Source of the DNA: Actinoplanes lobatus
GTDB lineage: Bacteria > Actinomycetota > Actinomycetes > Mycobacteriales > Micromonosporaceae
Length of the DNA stretch: 64,000 bases
Assembly (NCBI RefSeq): GCF_014205215.1
Contig: NZ_JACHNC010000001.1
Coordinates: forward strand, 7,250,501-7,314,500
Direction of reading: 5' to 3'
The stretch's first letter is position 1; the number at the start of each line of letters is the position of its first letter. Positions 52,029-61,229 of the stretch are shown piece by piece. The notes beneath the pieces were generated by a model that worked only from the letters and a program-made list of their open reading frames with translations, made no database searches and was not told the origin of the DNA. The translations under genes and the position numbers were made by a program.

Positions 52029-54010
52029 CTGCTCCCCGCGCATGCGGGGGTGATCCCCACCTGTCCGCGGTCGTCGACAACCCGGAACGCTGCTCCCCGC
52101 GCATGCGGGGGTGATCCCCGACGTGGATGACGGTGGCGATCGCCGCTGACCTGCTCCCCGCGCATGCGGGGGTGATCCGTGTCGTTGATCTGACTGTACG
52201 AATGGCCGAACCTGCTCCCCGCGCATGCGGGGGTGATCCCCGCTACGTGACGATCGTGGGCCCGTCCTACGACTGCTCCCCGCGCATGCGGGGGTGATCC
52301 CTGGCGCAACGTCGGCCTCGCGATGCGGTGGGCCTGCTCCCCGCGCATGCGGGGGTGATCCGGTGGAGCGCATGACTTCTGCCAGTGAAGGGACCTGCTC
52401 CCCGCGCATGCGGGGGTGATCCCGGTTCTCACAATCAATTCGTCTCACCCCCTCTCTGCTCCCCGCGCATGCGGGGGTGATCCGGAGCTGCGTGATCGAG
52501 GCCGGTTGCACGAGATCTGCTCCCCGCGCATGCGGGGGTGATCCGACGCGGATCAGTTCGGGCAAGAAGTCATAGCCCTGCTCCCCGCGCATGCGGGGGT
52601 GATCCCCAGATCCCGGCCATCCCCGGCGGCGAAGGCGGCTGCTCCCCGCGCATGCGGGGGTGATCCGGCGATGATCCTGGCCGACCTGCGCGGCCCGCTC
52701 TGCTCCCCGCGCATGCGGGGGTGATCCGCTACACCGGGGGACGGCGCGCCAACGGACTACCTGCTCCCCGCGCATGCGGGGGTGATCCCTCTCCCGGCGT
52801 GTCGCAGGATCGCCACCGTAACTGCTCCCCGCGCATGCGGGGGTGATCCTCAGAATGCAGACCCGACCCGTCCGGAACGCCACTGCTCCCCGCGCATGCG
52901 GGGGTGATCCCTCCTACGGCGGCGCCGACGTCTCCGCTGGCCGCTGCTCCCCGCGCATGCGGGGGTGATCCGTCCACACCGAAGGTGGCGGGCTGGTCGA
53001 ACGCCTGCTCCCCGCGCATGCGGGGGTGATCCTTCGAGTGGGCACCGGTGGCCGAACGATCCGGCCTGCTCCCCGCGCATGCGGGGGTGATCCCTTCGGC
53101 AAGAGCGCGTCGAAGCCGAAGTTCATCTGCTCCCCGCGCATGCGGGGGTGATCCGGTGCCCGCGTTCGGGTTCGGCACGAACTGGTCCTGCTCCCCGCGC
53201 ATGCGGGGGTGATCCTCCAGGGGGCGTGTTGTCAGTGCTCACGGGTCACTGCTCCCCGCGCATGCGGGGGTGATCCGGTGTCTGACCTATCCGGACAGAA
53301 AGTGGCCCCCTGCTCCCCGCGCATGCGGGGGTGATCCCGCCAAACGGTACGCCAATACCGTGCACTACTCCTGCTCCCCGCGCATGCGGGGGTGATCCGT
53401 CGACGTACCGGAAGACGATGTGGGTCAGGCCCTGCTCCCCGCGCATGCGGGGGTGATCCGGCCATGGAGGCCTGCGGGTCGTCGGACTTAGCCTGCTCCC
53501 CGCGCATGCGGGGGTGATCCGTTCCGCGCGGGTGTGCAGCCGCATCAGGAAACCCTGCTCCCCGCGCATGCGGGGGTGATCCCGCGCCGGGCCTGATCGT
53601 GGTGGTGGGCCAACCCTGCTCCCCGCGCATGCGGGGGTGATCCTGGGCGGGGTGGTGTCTGCGGGCGCCGAGTCCACTGCTCCCCGCGCATGCGGGGTGA
53701 TCCCGCGCCGGCCTTGACGACCTCGGCATCGGCGAGCCTGCTCCCCGCGCATGCCGGGGGTGATCCCTGACCGCCTACACCGTTCGGATACTGTGCGACC
53801 TGCTCCCCGCGCATGCGGGGGTGATCCCGGCAAGAACGCGTGTTCAGCGAGGAACCACCGCTGCTCCCCGCGCATGCGGGGGTGAACCCACCGGTCAGTG
53901 GGTCACGGCGAACGAGGTCACCTGCTCCTTTCACATGCAGGGGTGATCCGGCCACATGCGCGCCGACATCTACATCCGGGTCCTGTTCCCCGCGCACACG
54001 GGGATGATCT
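52029..54010 (+). CRISPR. CRISPR array 2 (type I-E), about 33 repeats
   Basis: 28-bp repeats starting CTGCTCCCCGCGCATGCGG and ending GGTGATCC, with 32-33-nt spacers, read rightwards from the leader behind cas2. All repeats have CATG at the loop, where arrays 1 and 3 have CACG. The first 27 are identical. Near the far end they decay: one base missing at about 53676, one extra at about 53738, GAACC at about 53861, then two strongly altered copies (about 53922 and 53983). A last trace may lie at 54041. Confidence 0.98.
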
Positions 54011-54608
54011 TGGACGGCCGGCACGCTCACCCGTGGTGGGGCCTGCTCTCCGGCGTTCGACCTCGACACGAAACCATCGTCTCCTGCTCACCCAGCAGCC
54101 GCAGCACCCCGTCGCCCCCACAGGCCACCTTCAGCTGATCGCCGGGTTACACCGGACACCGGTGGTCAGTTGCCGCTGCTTAAGCGCGGCCGGGGGCCGC
54201 ATTAGTATCGGATAGCCGGCCGGGGCGATGTCCGAGATCCTCGGACCTGCGCAACCGTGAGAGCGATGACCTTCCCGGGGTCGGCCGCGTCCTCGGTGAT
54301 CCGGCGGCGGACGGCCAGGACCCCGCTGACCAGGCTCGCCTCCGGCCATCTCCCATCGCCGGGTTCGATCGAGGTGAGGGTACGCCGAAGGCCGTGAACC
54401 ACCCTGTCCAGCCCCGCGGGTCACGCCTGGCGACCGTGCGGCGGGCGCGTGCCACCAGCGCGGTCGACTGGGCGGCCTCCCGGAACGTCTGAATCGGGAG
54501 TGTCAGCTCTGCCTGTCACCGCTGACGACCGCTCCACCGCTCGCGGGCCCGTGCGCCGTTCGATGTCTGACCAGCGCTGATCCGGCGTGGTGGGGGGAGT
54601 GGCGAGGA
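54011..54608. other. Gap after array 2, no gene recognised
   Basis: About 600 bp. The first 60 bp may hold one more ruined repeat (CTGCTCTCC near 54041). The rest has only short overlapping frames rich in Arg and Pro with no ribosome site or motif. Confidence 0.6.
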
Positions 54609-54827
54609 TCAGATTCCCGGCACGGGGAACTCGCCCTTGGTGACGCCGTCGAGGAAGCAGTCCCACTCGTTGGCGTCGAAGATCAGTGGTTCCCGGTCCG
54701 GGTTCCGTGAGTCGCGGATGGCCACGTAGCCGTCGACCTGAGCAAACTCGACGCACCCGCCGTTGTTGGCGGACTTGCTGGACTTCCGCCATCGCGCGTC
54801 GGCCAGGTTGACCTGGTACTTGTCCAT
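54609..54827 (-). CDS. DUF397 protein
   Basis: 72 residues: VNLADARWRKSSKSANNGGCVEFAQ, then VAIRDSRNPDREPLIF and WDCFLDGVTKGEF, a complete DUF397 domain. AGGAG precedes the ATG. It follows the XRE/DUF5753 gene by 9 bp. In streptomycetes such pairs (for example WhiJ-like loci) act together, the small protein modulating the DNA-binding partner. A truncated close copy lies next to array 1. Confidence 0.92.
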   Translation of the reverse strand: MDKYQVNLADARWRKSSKSANNGGCVEFAQVDGYVAIRDSRNPDREPLIFDANEWDCFLDGVTKGEFPVPGI

Positions 54828-54836
54828 CGGTGGCTC

Positions 54837-55691
54837 CTACTGTGGCGCGAGCTGGCGGGCCGCCGCGGTGATCAGTTCGCGTGATTGCTGCTTGCTGAGA
54901 GCTGCCGCGGTGATGTGGTTCATCGCCAGATTACTCCTTGCGAGGTCATCCTCTCGTTCGAGGTACAGATTCCCGGCCTGGGATTCCATATAGACGACGG
55001 GCGTGTGTAGGTCGTCTTGGAACTCGAAGACGGTCAGCGCACCCAAGGCTCCCGGATATCCGCCACCCGTGAACGGAACGACTTGGATGGTCACCCACTT
55101 CGGAAGCCTCAACAGATGATCGAGTTGCTTCGCCATGATCTCCGGGCCACCCATATGGCGGCGTAGTACAGCCTCGTCAAGCACGACCCAGAGTTCTGGA
55201 TGATCCTCGCCGAAGACTCGCTCCTGACGTTCCAGCCGAATCTGTACCTGGCGGTCCACCTCCGCGGTCGTCGACGGAGGATTGACACTCTCGGCGAGGG
55301 CGCGAGCGTAGTCGGCGGTCTGCAGCAGGCCGTGGACCATGAGCGGTTCGAAGATTCGGATCTTCGTGGCGGCGCTCTCCAAGCCCAGGAACGTGGCGAA
55401 CGGAGCGGGCACTGCGCCGTACTTGGACCACCAGCCGCGCTGGGCGCCGAGCGTGCGCAGCTCCATCAGTTGGTCGCGCAGTGGGTCGGGAGTTCCGTAG
55501 AGGGCGAGCAGCGCCTCCAGTTCGACGGGCTTGGTCCCGACCTCACCCGCCTCGATCTTCTGGATCTTGCTGACCGAGCAGCCGAGCCGGTTCGCGGCGT
55601 CCTGCTGAGACTTGCCAGCGGCGGAGCGGAGCTGGCTGAGCTGTTCACCCAGCTGCCACCGGGGGATGGTCGGGCCGATCGGTCGTGCCAT
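54837..55691 (-). CDS. XRE-type regulator with DUF5753 domain
   Basis: 284 residues from the ATG at 55689-55691 (GGAGGAGG upstream; a GTG six codons earlier is less likely). Helix-turn-helix at residues 12-60 (LSQLRSAAGKSQQDAANRLGCSVSKIQKIEAGEV), then the DUF5753 region (GLLQTADYARALAESVNPP, then EDHPELWVVLDEAVLRRHMGGPEIMAKQLDHLL). It controls its own pair and often the gene divergent to it, here 55917. Confidence 0.93.
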   Translation of the reverse strand: MARPIGPTIPRWQLGEQLSQLRSAAGKSQQDAANRLGCSVSKIQKIEAGEVGTKPVELEALLALYGTPDPLRDQLMELRTLGAQRGWWSKYGAVPAPFATFLGLESAATKIRIFEPLMVHGLLQTADYARALAESVNPPSTTAEVDRQVQIRLERQERVFGEDHPELWVVLDEAVLRRHMGGPEIMAKQLDHLLRLPKWVTIQVVPFTGGGYPGALGALTVFEFQDDLHTPVVYMESQAGNLYLEREDDLARSNLAMNHITAAALSKQQSRELITAAARQLAPQ

Positions 55692-55916
55692 GGCAGGCTC
55701 CTCCTCCACCGTGGAAATCGATCGACGTCATCCTCCCACTTCCTATGCCGCTGGCAATACGGTTCGTACGTAGAACCTATGACGATTCACCCGAACGGGC
55801 AGCAAGAAGTTACGGCATAAGATTGACGGCCGACGCTGCCGGTGCCACTCTTGCCGTACCGAGCTGGTCGCCAGCCGATCCATACTCGACGTTCCCTCCC
55901 GGCACAGGGGGTCACC

Positions 55917-56450
55917 ATGGACTCGAGAACCACCACCGAGGTAGACGGTGCCCGCCATCAGCCGGACCGGTGCTCGTACCTCTGCCTTGGTTGTGAAAGG
56001 TCTTGGCCGTGTGATCCGGCCCGTGAACACCTGGTCGCGACGATGAGCCGCGACCTGCCGCAGCTTTACGCCTGGATGTGGCGCGAACTCGAGCACGCCG
56101 CCCTGGGTCCGCTGGAACGCGAGCCGGTCGCCGAACTGGTCGAACGATTCCTGCGCTGGATTCCCGTTCCGGCCCGTCAGGCGGCGGACCGCCGCATACC
56201 GCCCGCGATCCGTACGCCGGGCGGTCACCCGTACCCGAAGGAGAGAGCATCGATGGAGCAGAACGCGCACGCCATGGCCGAACGTGTCGCCGACACGCTG
56301 GCCGGGCACGGTTACGCCTTCGTCGAAGAGGACCGGATCGACGCGTTGGCGGCGACCCTGCAGGCATTCCTGGTCACCGCCGGCCTCCCGGCCATGCCGA
56401 ACGCCGAACCCGCTGATCTGGCTGTGACGCCGGAAGCGCGCCACCGATGA
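55917..56450 (+). CDS. Conserved actinomycete protein, divergent from the XRE/DUF397 pair
   Basis: 177 residues from the ATG at 55917 (AGGGGG upstream). It has a Cys-rich start (CSYLCLGCERSWPC) that could bind metal, a helical part (LPQLYAWMWRELEHAAL), a linker, and a C-terminal helical part (AMAERVADTLAGHGYAFVEEDRIDALAATLQAFL). Function unknown. Its position suggests it is the output of the XRE/DUF397 pair. Confidence 0.7.
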   Translation: MDSRTTTEVDGARHQPDRCSYLCLGCERSWPCDPAREHLVATMSRDLPQLYAWMWRELEHAALGPLEREPVAELVERFLRWIPVPARQAADRRIPPAIRTPGGHPYPKERASMEQNAHAMAERVADTLAGHGYAFVEEDRIDALAATLQAFLVTAGLPAMPNAEPADLAVTPEARHR

Positions 56451-56626
56451 TGCCGCACAAAGGTGACGGCGGCGGCAGCGCATGCGGGTCGTCGTTGAAC
56501 GACATACGAATCCGGGCTGACCACCCCTGTCGCTGCTGAATTCCACGGTCGGTGACGTCCTTCGGTGACCCCCCGTGGCCGACGCTCTGGATGTCCTTGA
56601 TGTTCGGAACCCGTAAGGTCTGACGA

Positions 56627-57358
56627 ATGGGATGGGAGGCGCTCGGGCAGTGGGGTGAAGACGCCGTTCGCGTCGAGCCGCTCGCTGGGGGAGTCGCCAA
56701 CGACGTGTGGAGCGTGCGCGTCGGCGGACATCTCGCGGTCGGTCGTCTCGGCGGCAGGAGCGACGCCGATCTCGCCTGGGAGATGGCGCTCCTTCAACAC
56801 CTCGATCGTGAAGGTTTGACCGTGCCGGTGCCGATCCCGACCGCGGACGGACGGCTGTTCGTCGACGGTCTGGTGGTGATGCCCTATCTGGAGGGCGGAC
56901 CGCCCGAGACGGCCGCCGACTGGCGTCGCGTGGCCGGCGTGCTCCGCGAGTTGCACCGGTTGACGCGCGGCTGGCCGCAGCGCCCGGGCTGGCGATCGTC
57001 GACCGATCTCCTGCACGCCGAGACCGGGACGAAGATCGACCTCGGCGCGATGCCCCCGGAAGGTGTTGCCCGGTGCCGGGCGGTGTGGGCACGGCTCGCC
57101 GGACGTGAGACCTGTGTCGTGCACGGCGACCCCAACCCCGGCAACATTCGCATGACCGCGGATCACGTCGGGCTGATCGACTGGGACGAGACGCACGTCG
57201 ACGTACCCGACCTCGATCTCGTGCTGCCCGGTAACGCCGCCGGCCTCGACGACGACGCCTACGACATCGCCGCGCAAGCCGAGGCCGCCTGGGAGGCCGC
57301 CGTCTGCTGGAAGGACGATTACTCGGTCAAGCGGCTCGCCGAAGTTCGACCGGTCTGA
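56627..57358 (+). CDS. APH-fold phosphotransferase
   Basis: 243 residues. GGVANDVWSVRVGGHLAVGRLGG forms the nucleotide-binding lobe, VVHGDPNPGNIRM is the catalytic motif and GLIDWDETHVDVPDLDL the metal site. Substrate unknown; the family includes aminoglycoside, choline and homoserine kinases. It stands alone after the XRE-linked genes. Confidence 0.87.
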   Translation: MGWEALGQWGEDAVRVEPLAGGVANDVWSVRVGGHLAVGRLGGRSDADLAWEMALLQHLDREGLTVPVPIPTADGRLFVDGLVVMPYLEGGPPETAADWRRVAGVLRELHRLTRGWPQRPGWRSSTDLLHAETGTKIDLGAMPPEGVARCRAVWARLAGRETCVVHGDPNPGNIRMTADHVGLIDWDETHVDVPDLDLVLPGNAAGLDDDAYDIAAQAEAAWEAAVCWKDDYSVKRLAEVRPV

Positions 57359-57612
57359 CAACGCGTTCGAGGAACATCGGGCGAGATGACAACGGCGAAC
57401 GAGAACCGGATCGCGCGCCGATGGCCGGTCTTCGTGCCGCATTCGTCCAGCACGCTCCGCTCATGGCCCGCTACCCGGGCAGCCGTATGCATCCCTCATC
57501 GTCGTGTTCGAGCGGGATGATGACCAGCGCCACCAGGTCGGTGTTAAGGCGTCCTGGTTTATCCCCGTCATTACATGCGACCATGTCGCCATGACGATCA
57601 CCAGAAAGGGCT

Positions 57613-57960
57613 ATGGCGCGTAGACCACCGGCGCAAGTGCGCGCCGCCACACACCGCCGCCTTGAGCAACCCCTTTCGGGCCTCCCCGATCTCAGCCCAC
57701 GTGGCCGCGCCGTGATCGCGCACCTCGAACGCACCCGGCTCTGGCCCGGCGCCGCCCGTGATGCCCTCGACGCCTGGACACGCTTCCTGCGCGACCCCTA
57801 TCACCGGCTGTTTGACCCGGCATCCGGCTGCGGGGTCCTTGCCTGCTGCCCCGATCCGATGGAGCTACGCCGCCTGCTGCACATGGTCAGCCAGGCCCTG
57901 CCACGACGCGATGCCCGCGAACTTCGCCGTCATCTCGCTGAACTGGACGAGCAGTGGTGA
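57613..57960 (+). CDS. Small hypothetical protein
   Basis: 115 residues, ATG preceded by GAAAGGG. Helical, Arg-rich, with SGCGVLACCPDPMELRRLLHMVSQALPRRDARELRRHLAELDEQW at the end, a composition common in actinomycete accessory proteins. No family is recognised. Confidence 0.6.
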   Translation: MARRPPAQVRAATHRRLEQPLSGLPDLSPRGRAVIAHLERTRLWPGAARDALDAWTRFLRDPYHRLFDPASGCGVLACCPDPMELRRLLHMVSQALPRRDARELRRHLAELDEQW

Positions 57961-58082
57961 AGCTGGGGCATGGCGAAACTCGCAGCACCACCCAACACGA
58001 TCACGATTTGTGCACTTTGTACGTACCTGGCGCTCGGGTTCTAGACTTCGTGCCAGAGCTTGTTCTAATCGACCAACGTCAC

Positions 58083-58127
58083 GCCGCGAAACGCCGCTGG
58101 CTCGGAGGTCCCGGCCGCCCAGCGTAG
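58083..58127 (+). pseudogene. Remnant of a second cas2 3' end
   Basis: The last 15 codons of cas2 (51916-51960) recur here with a few changes: AAKRRWLGGPGRPA and a stop, followed by the same GGCTGTACCC trailer and the leader. Upstream similarity to cas2 stops. So array 3 once lay behind a second cas2, or a cas2-tail, leader and repeat segment was copied here. Confidence 0.8.
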
Positions 58128-58142
58128 GCTGTACCCCAGCAA

Positions 58143-58196
58143 AGGCAAGTGAACAAAATCTAGGACCCTGATCTTCAACGCTGCAGGTGAATTAGT
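58143..58196 (+). promoter_or_regulatory. Leader of CRISPR array 3
   Basis: AAGTGAACAAAA, TGATCT and GCAGGTGAATTAGT, ending at the first repeat; nearly the same as the array 2 leader. Confidence 0.9.
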
Positions 58197-59689
58197 CTGC
58201 TCCCCGCGCACGCGGGGATGAGCCCAACATCAGCGAGCACTGCACGGACTCCAACTGCTGCTCCCCGCGCACGCGGGGATGAGCCCGAGCCGACCGCCAG
58301 CGTGCGCCTGTCAATCGTCTGCTCCCCGCGCACGCGGGGATGAGCCCTGACCGATGAGGCTGCCGCGCTCGGACTGGCTCTGCTCCCCGCGCACGCGGGG
58401 ATGAGCCGGCGGGTATGCAGCGGGCGAACGCCAAGGCCGCCTGCTCCCCGCGCACGCGGGGATGAGCCGGGAACCTGGTCGTCGCCGGGAACATCACCAT
58501 TCTGCTCCCCGCGCACGCGGGGATGAGCCCACAAACCAGTCCATGCAGGCGATCCGGCGAGCCTGCTCCCCGCGCACGCGGGGATGAGCCCGGCGTCTCG
58601 CCGGCCCGGGACCGCGGTGCCGACTGCTCCCCGCGCACGCGGGGATGAGCCGTGGTCGGCGATCTTCCCGGGAATGGTCTTCAGCTGCTCCCCGCGCACG
58701 CGGGGATGAGCCTCACTCTCCGCAGTCACTGGGCTGGCCGGTCGACTGCTCCCCGCGCACGCGGGGATGAGCCGCTGAATCCGTCGGTCAAAGACCCGAA
58801 CAAAATCTGCTCCCCGCGCACGCGGGGATGAGCCACGTCCAACCACGGGGCCGTTTCTTGAACGGATCTGCTCCCCGCGCACGCGGGGATGAGCCGGTCG
58901 CGAAGCTGATCACCGACCCCCGGCCGGGCTGCTCCCCGCGCACGCGGGGATGAGCCGGATCATGGAGCACGCCCACCACACGCTCGGCCCTGCTCCCCGC
59001 GCACGCGGGGATGAGCCTACGGAGTGACCAGCACATGACCCAACCCATCACTGCTCCCCGCGCACGCGGGGATGAGCCCACCTGACCGGCCCGTACCGGG
59101 TTGCCGACGTGCTGCTCCCCGCGCACGCGGGGATGATCCGTACTGGTCGGTGGTGCGGCCCAGCAGCTGCAGCTGCTCCCCGCGCACGCGGGGATGATCC
59201 CACGAGGTTCGCGACGCCGACCGGGTGCTCACCCTGCTCCCCGCGCACGCGGGGATGATCCTGCGGAACACTCGGCCCGGCAGGTCCGGGTCATCTGCTC
59301 CCCGCGCACGCGGGGATGATCCGTCGAGCGAGTCGCCGGAGGTGTTGGAAACCAGCTGCTCCCCGCGCACGCGGGGATGATCCCCGTGCGCCGCTGGGAC
59401 CGGCTCGGCCGCCGGTCTGCTCCCCGCGCACGCGGGGATGATCCCTTCTTCGCGCTGACGGAGACCCGCTGCGAGCCCTGCTCCCCGAGCACGCGGGGAT
59501 GATCCGGTGGCGGATCCCGCGCCCGCGGCGGTAGCCAGCCTGCTCCCCGCGCACGCGGGGATGATCCCTCTGGCTCGGGGCGCGGCCTGCTCAACGGGCC
59601 CTGCTCCCCGCGCACACGCGGGGGTGATCCCTGTTTGGAGGTGAGCAGGCCATCCTGGACCTCCTGCTCCCCGCGCACGCGGGGAGCAG
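58197..59689 (+). CRISPR. CRISPR array 3 (type I-E), forward part, about 25 repeats
   Basis: 28-bp repeats starting CTGCTCCCCGCGCACGCGG with 32-33-nt spacers. The first fifteen (58197 to about 59051) end in GATGAGCC, the next group (from about 59111) in GATGATCC. The unit at about 59600 is two bases longer (CACACGCGG) and ends GGTGATCC, and the last one (59664-59689) is a hybrid that starts as a forward repeat and ends as a reversed one. Confidence 0.98.
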
Positions 59690-60066
59690 GACGGCCCGCA
59701 TCGCGACAACGACCGTTGCCGGGGGGATCACCCGTCCGCGCCCCGCGTGCGGGGAGCAGTTCCTGATCAAGCGGGAGCTGACTGGGGGAGTGCGGTTCAC
59801 CCCGCGTGCGCGGGGGAGCAGATGAGAACGAAAATTGTTTCCATCAGGCCCATAAGGATGACCCCCGCGTACGCGGGGAGCAGTGAACGTGCTGGATCGC
59901 GGCGAGGACGGCCAGGGGATCACCCCCGCGTGCGCGGGGAGCAACTCCACGGTACGGCAGCCGTGACAGATGATGATGGATCACCCCCGCGTGCGCGGGG
60001 AGTAGGAGGCCCGCACCGACAAGACCGCGACGGGCAACGGATCACCCCCGCGTGCGCGGGGAGCAG
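59664..60066 (-). CRISPR. Reversed tail of array 3, about 6 degenerate repeats
   Basis: From the hybrid repeat on, all units are in the opposite orientation: a damaged one at about 59725-59759, then about 59794, 59856, 59917, 59978 and 60039-60066. The best copies equal the array 1 repeat exactly. No leader-like sequence follows 60066, so this part has no promoter of its own at that end. Confidence 0.93.
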
Positions 60067-60151
60067 TAGCGGCATACCGCGCCCCTCTGAGGTTCCACCC
60101 CGGGACCGGACACCGGAGTTTCATGCCGCGAGGGCGATGGGTGGACGATAA

Positions 60152-60177
60152 CAGACACGCGCTTCGCGTGGTGTCTG
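60152..60177. terminator. Hairpin between array 3 and the IS3 remnant
   Basis: CAGACAC and GTGTCTG arms enclose a GC-rich inner stem (ACGCG / CGCGT). It could end transcripts from the array or from the IS remnant. Confidence 0.55.
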
Positions 60178-60198
60178 ATAGTTCGTGGTGGAATGCAA

Positions 60199-61045
60199 TC
60201 ATTGGTTGTTGTAGTAGTTGATGCAGGCGAACACCTTCCGGCGGGCCTCGGCACGGGTGGCGAAGACGCGGGTGCCGATCTCGGCCTTGAGGCTGGCGAA
60301 GAACAATTCAGCGCCAGCGTTGTCGAAACAGGACCCGGTACCGGCCCATTGGCGGCCGCATGTCGAGCCTGGTCAGCGTGGCGCGGAGTCCTTCGAGGTG
60401 TACTGCCGGGGGTCGGAGTGGAAGATCGCGCCCGGGCGGACCAGACCCCGGCGGTGAGCCAGATCGACGGCATCGCAGACCAACTCAGCATGCATGTGCG
60501 TCGCCATGGCATGCCCGACGACCTCCCGGTTGAACTGGTCGATTGTGGCCGCCAGGTGCAGTCAGCCCTCAGCGGTGTGCAGGGAGGTGATGTCCCCGAC
60601 CAGCTTGCGGCCTGCTGCGATCGTGGTGAAATCGTGGCGGATCAGGTCCAGCGCCGACGCGGCCTTTTCATCCTGCCTGGTCAGTGACCGCCGTCGACGG
60701 CGGGTTATCCCGGCGATCCCGCGTTCACGCATCGTCCGCTTGACGCGTTTGCGGTTGACCCGCAGCCCCCGCAGCCCCCCGCGGCGCAGCTCGGCGGTGA
60801 TCCGCGGCGACCCGTAGCCGGATGCTCGGCCCGGATCGCCGGATCCAGTTCGGCCAGGTACTCGTCGTCGGCCTCCCGGGTCTGTCTCGCCGGCGTGGCA
60901 GCCTGCTTATCGTCGTAGCCCTGCCTGCCCTTGACCGCCAGAACACCAGCTTGTCGCGGTCGGCACCGTTCAGCTCGCCGCCGGTGGCGTCGCTACGGCC
61001 GGCACGCTGCTCGTCAGCGCGTTTCGCGGCGCTGACCGTCGACAT
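60199..61045 (-). pseudogene. IS3-family transposase remnant
   Basis: Pieces of the OrfB integrase appear in shifting frames on the minus strand: AASALDLIRHDFTTIAAGRKLVGDIT, then a TGA where relatives have the Trp of AEGWLHLA, then LVCDAVDLAHRRGLVRPGAIFHSD, and finally GSCFDNAGAELFFASLKAEIG to the stop at 60199. The DDE core is thus broken by at least one stop and several frameshifts. Confidence 0.82.
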
Positions 61046-61062
61046 GTTGCCTCCCTATGATC

Positions 61063-61165
61063 GTCGACAACGGACGTTGTCGTCCTGAGAGTCGGTCGAC
61101 AACGTCCGTTGTCGGTCACCGCGAGTCCGAAACGGCCGTCGTCGCGGCCGAACAACAGGAGTTGT
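61063..61165. promoter_or_regulatory. Three operator-like ACAAC-N4-GTTGT dyads
   Basis: GTCGACAACGGACGTTGTC (61063-61081) and GTCGACAACGTCCGTTGTC (61095-61113) have a 16-bp core that is the exact reverse complement of the other, 32 bp apart. A third dyad ACAACAGGAGTTGT is at 61152-61165. The cluster lies between the IS3 remnant and the sigma-like gene and looks like a repressor binding region. Confidence 0.72.
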
Positions 61166-61229
61166 CCGGCCGTCGCAGTTTGCATTGACAATCATCGTTT
61201 TTATTTGACGGTGGGGCGTGTCGCCGGAA

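Noticed and set aside
61183..61212. AT-rich TTGACAATCATCG... resembling a Zur/Fur-type metalloregulator box
   Set aside because: Only one half-site fits, and the downstream region on the plus strand has no gene that it could control; the palindrome is incomplete.
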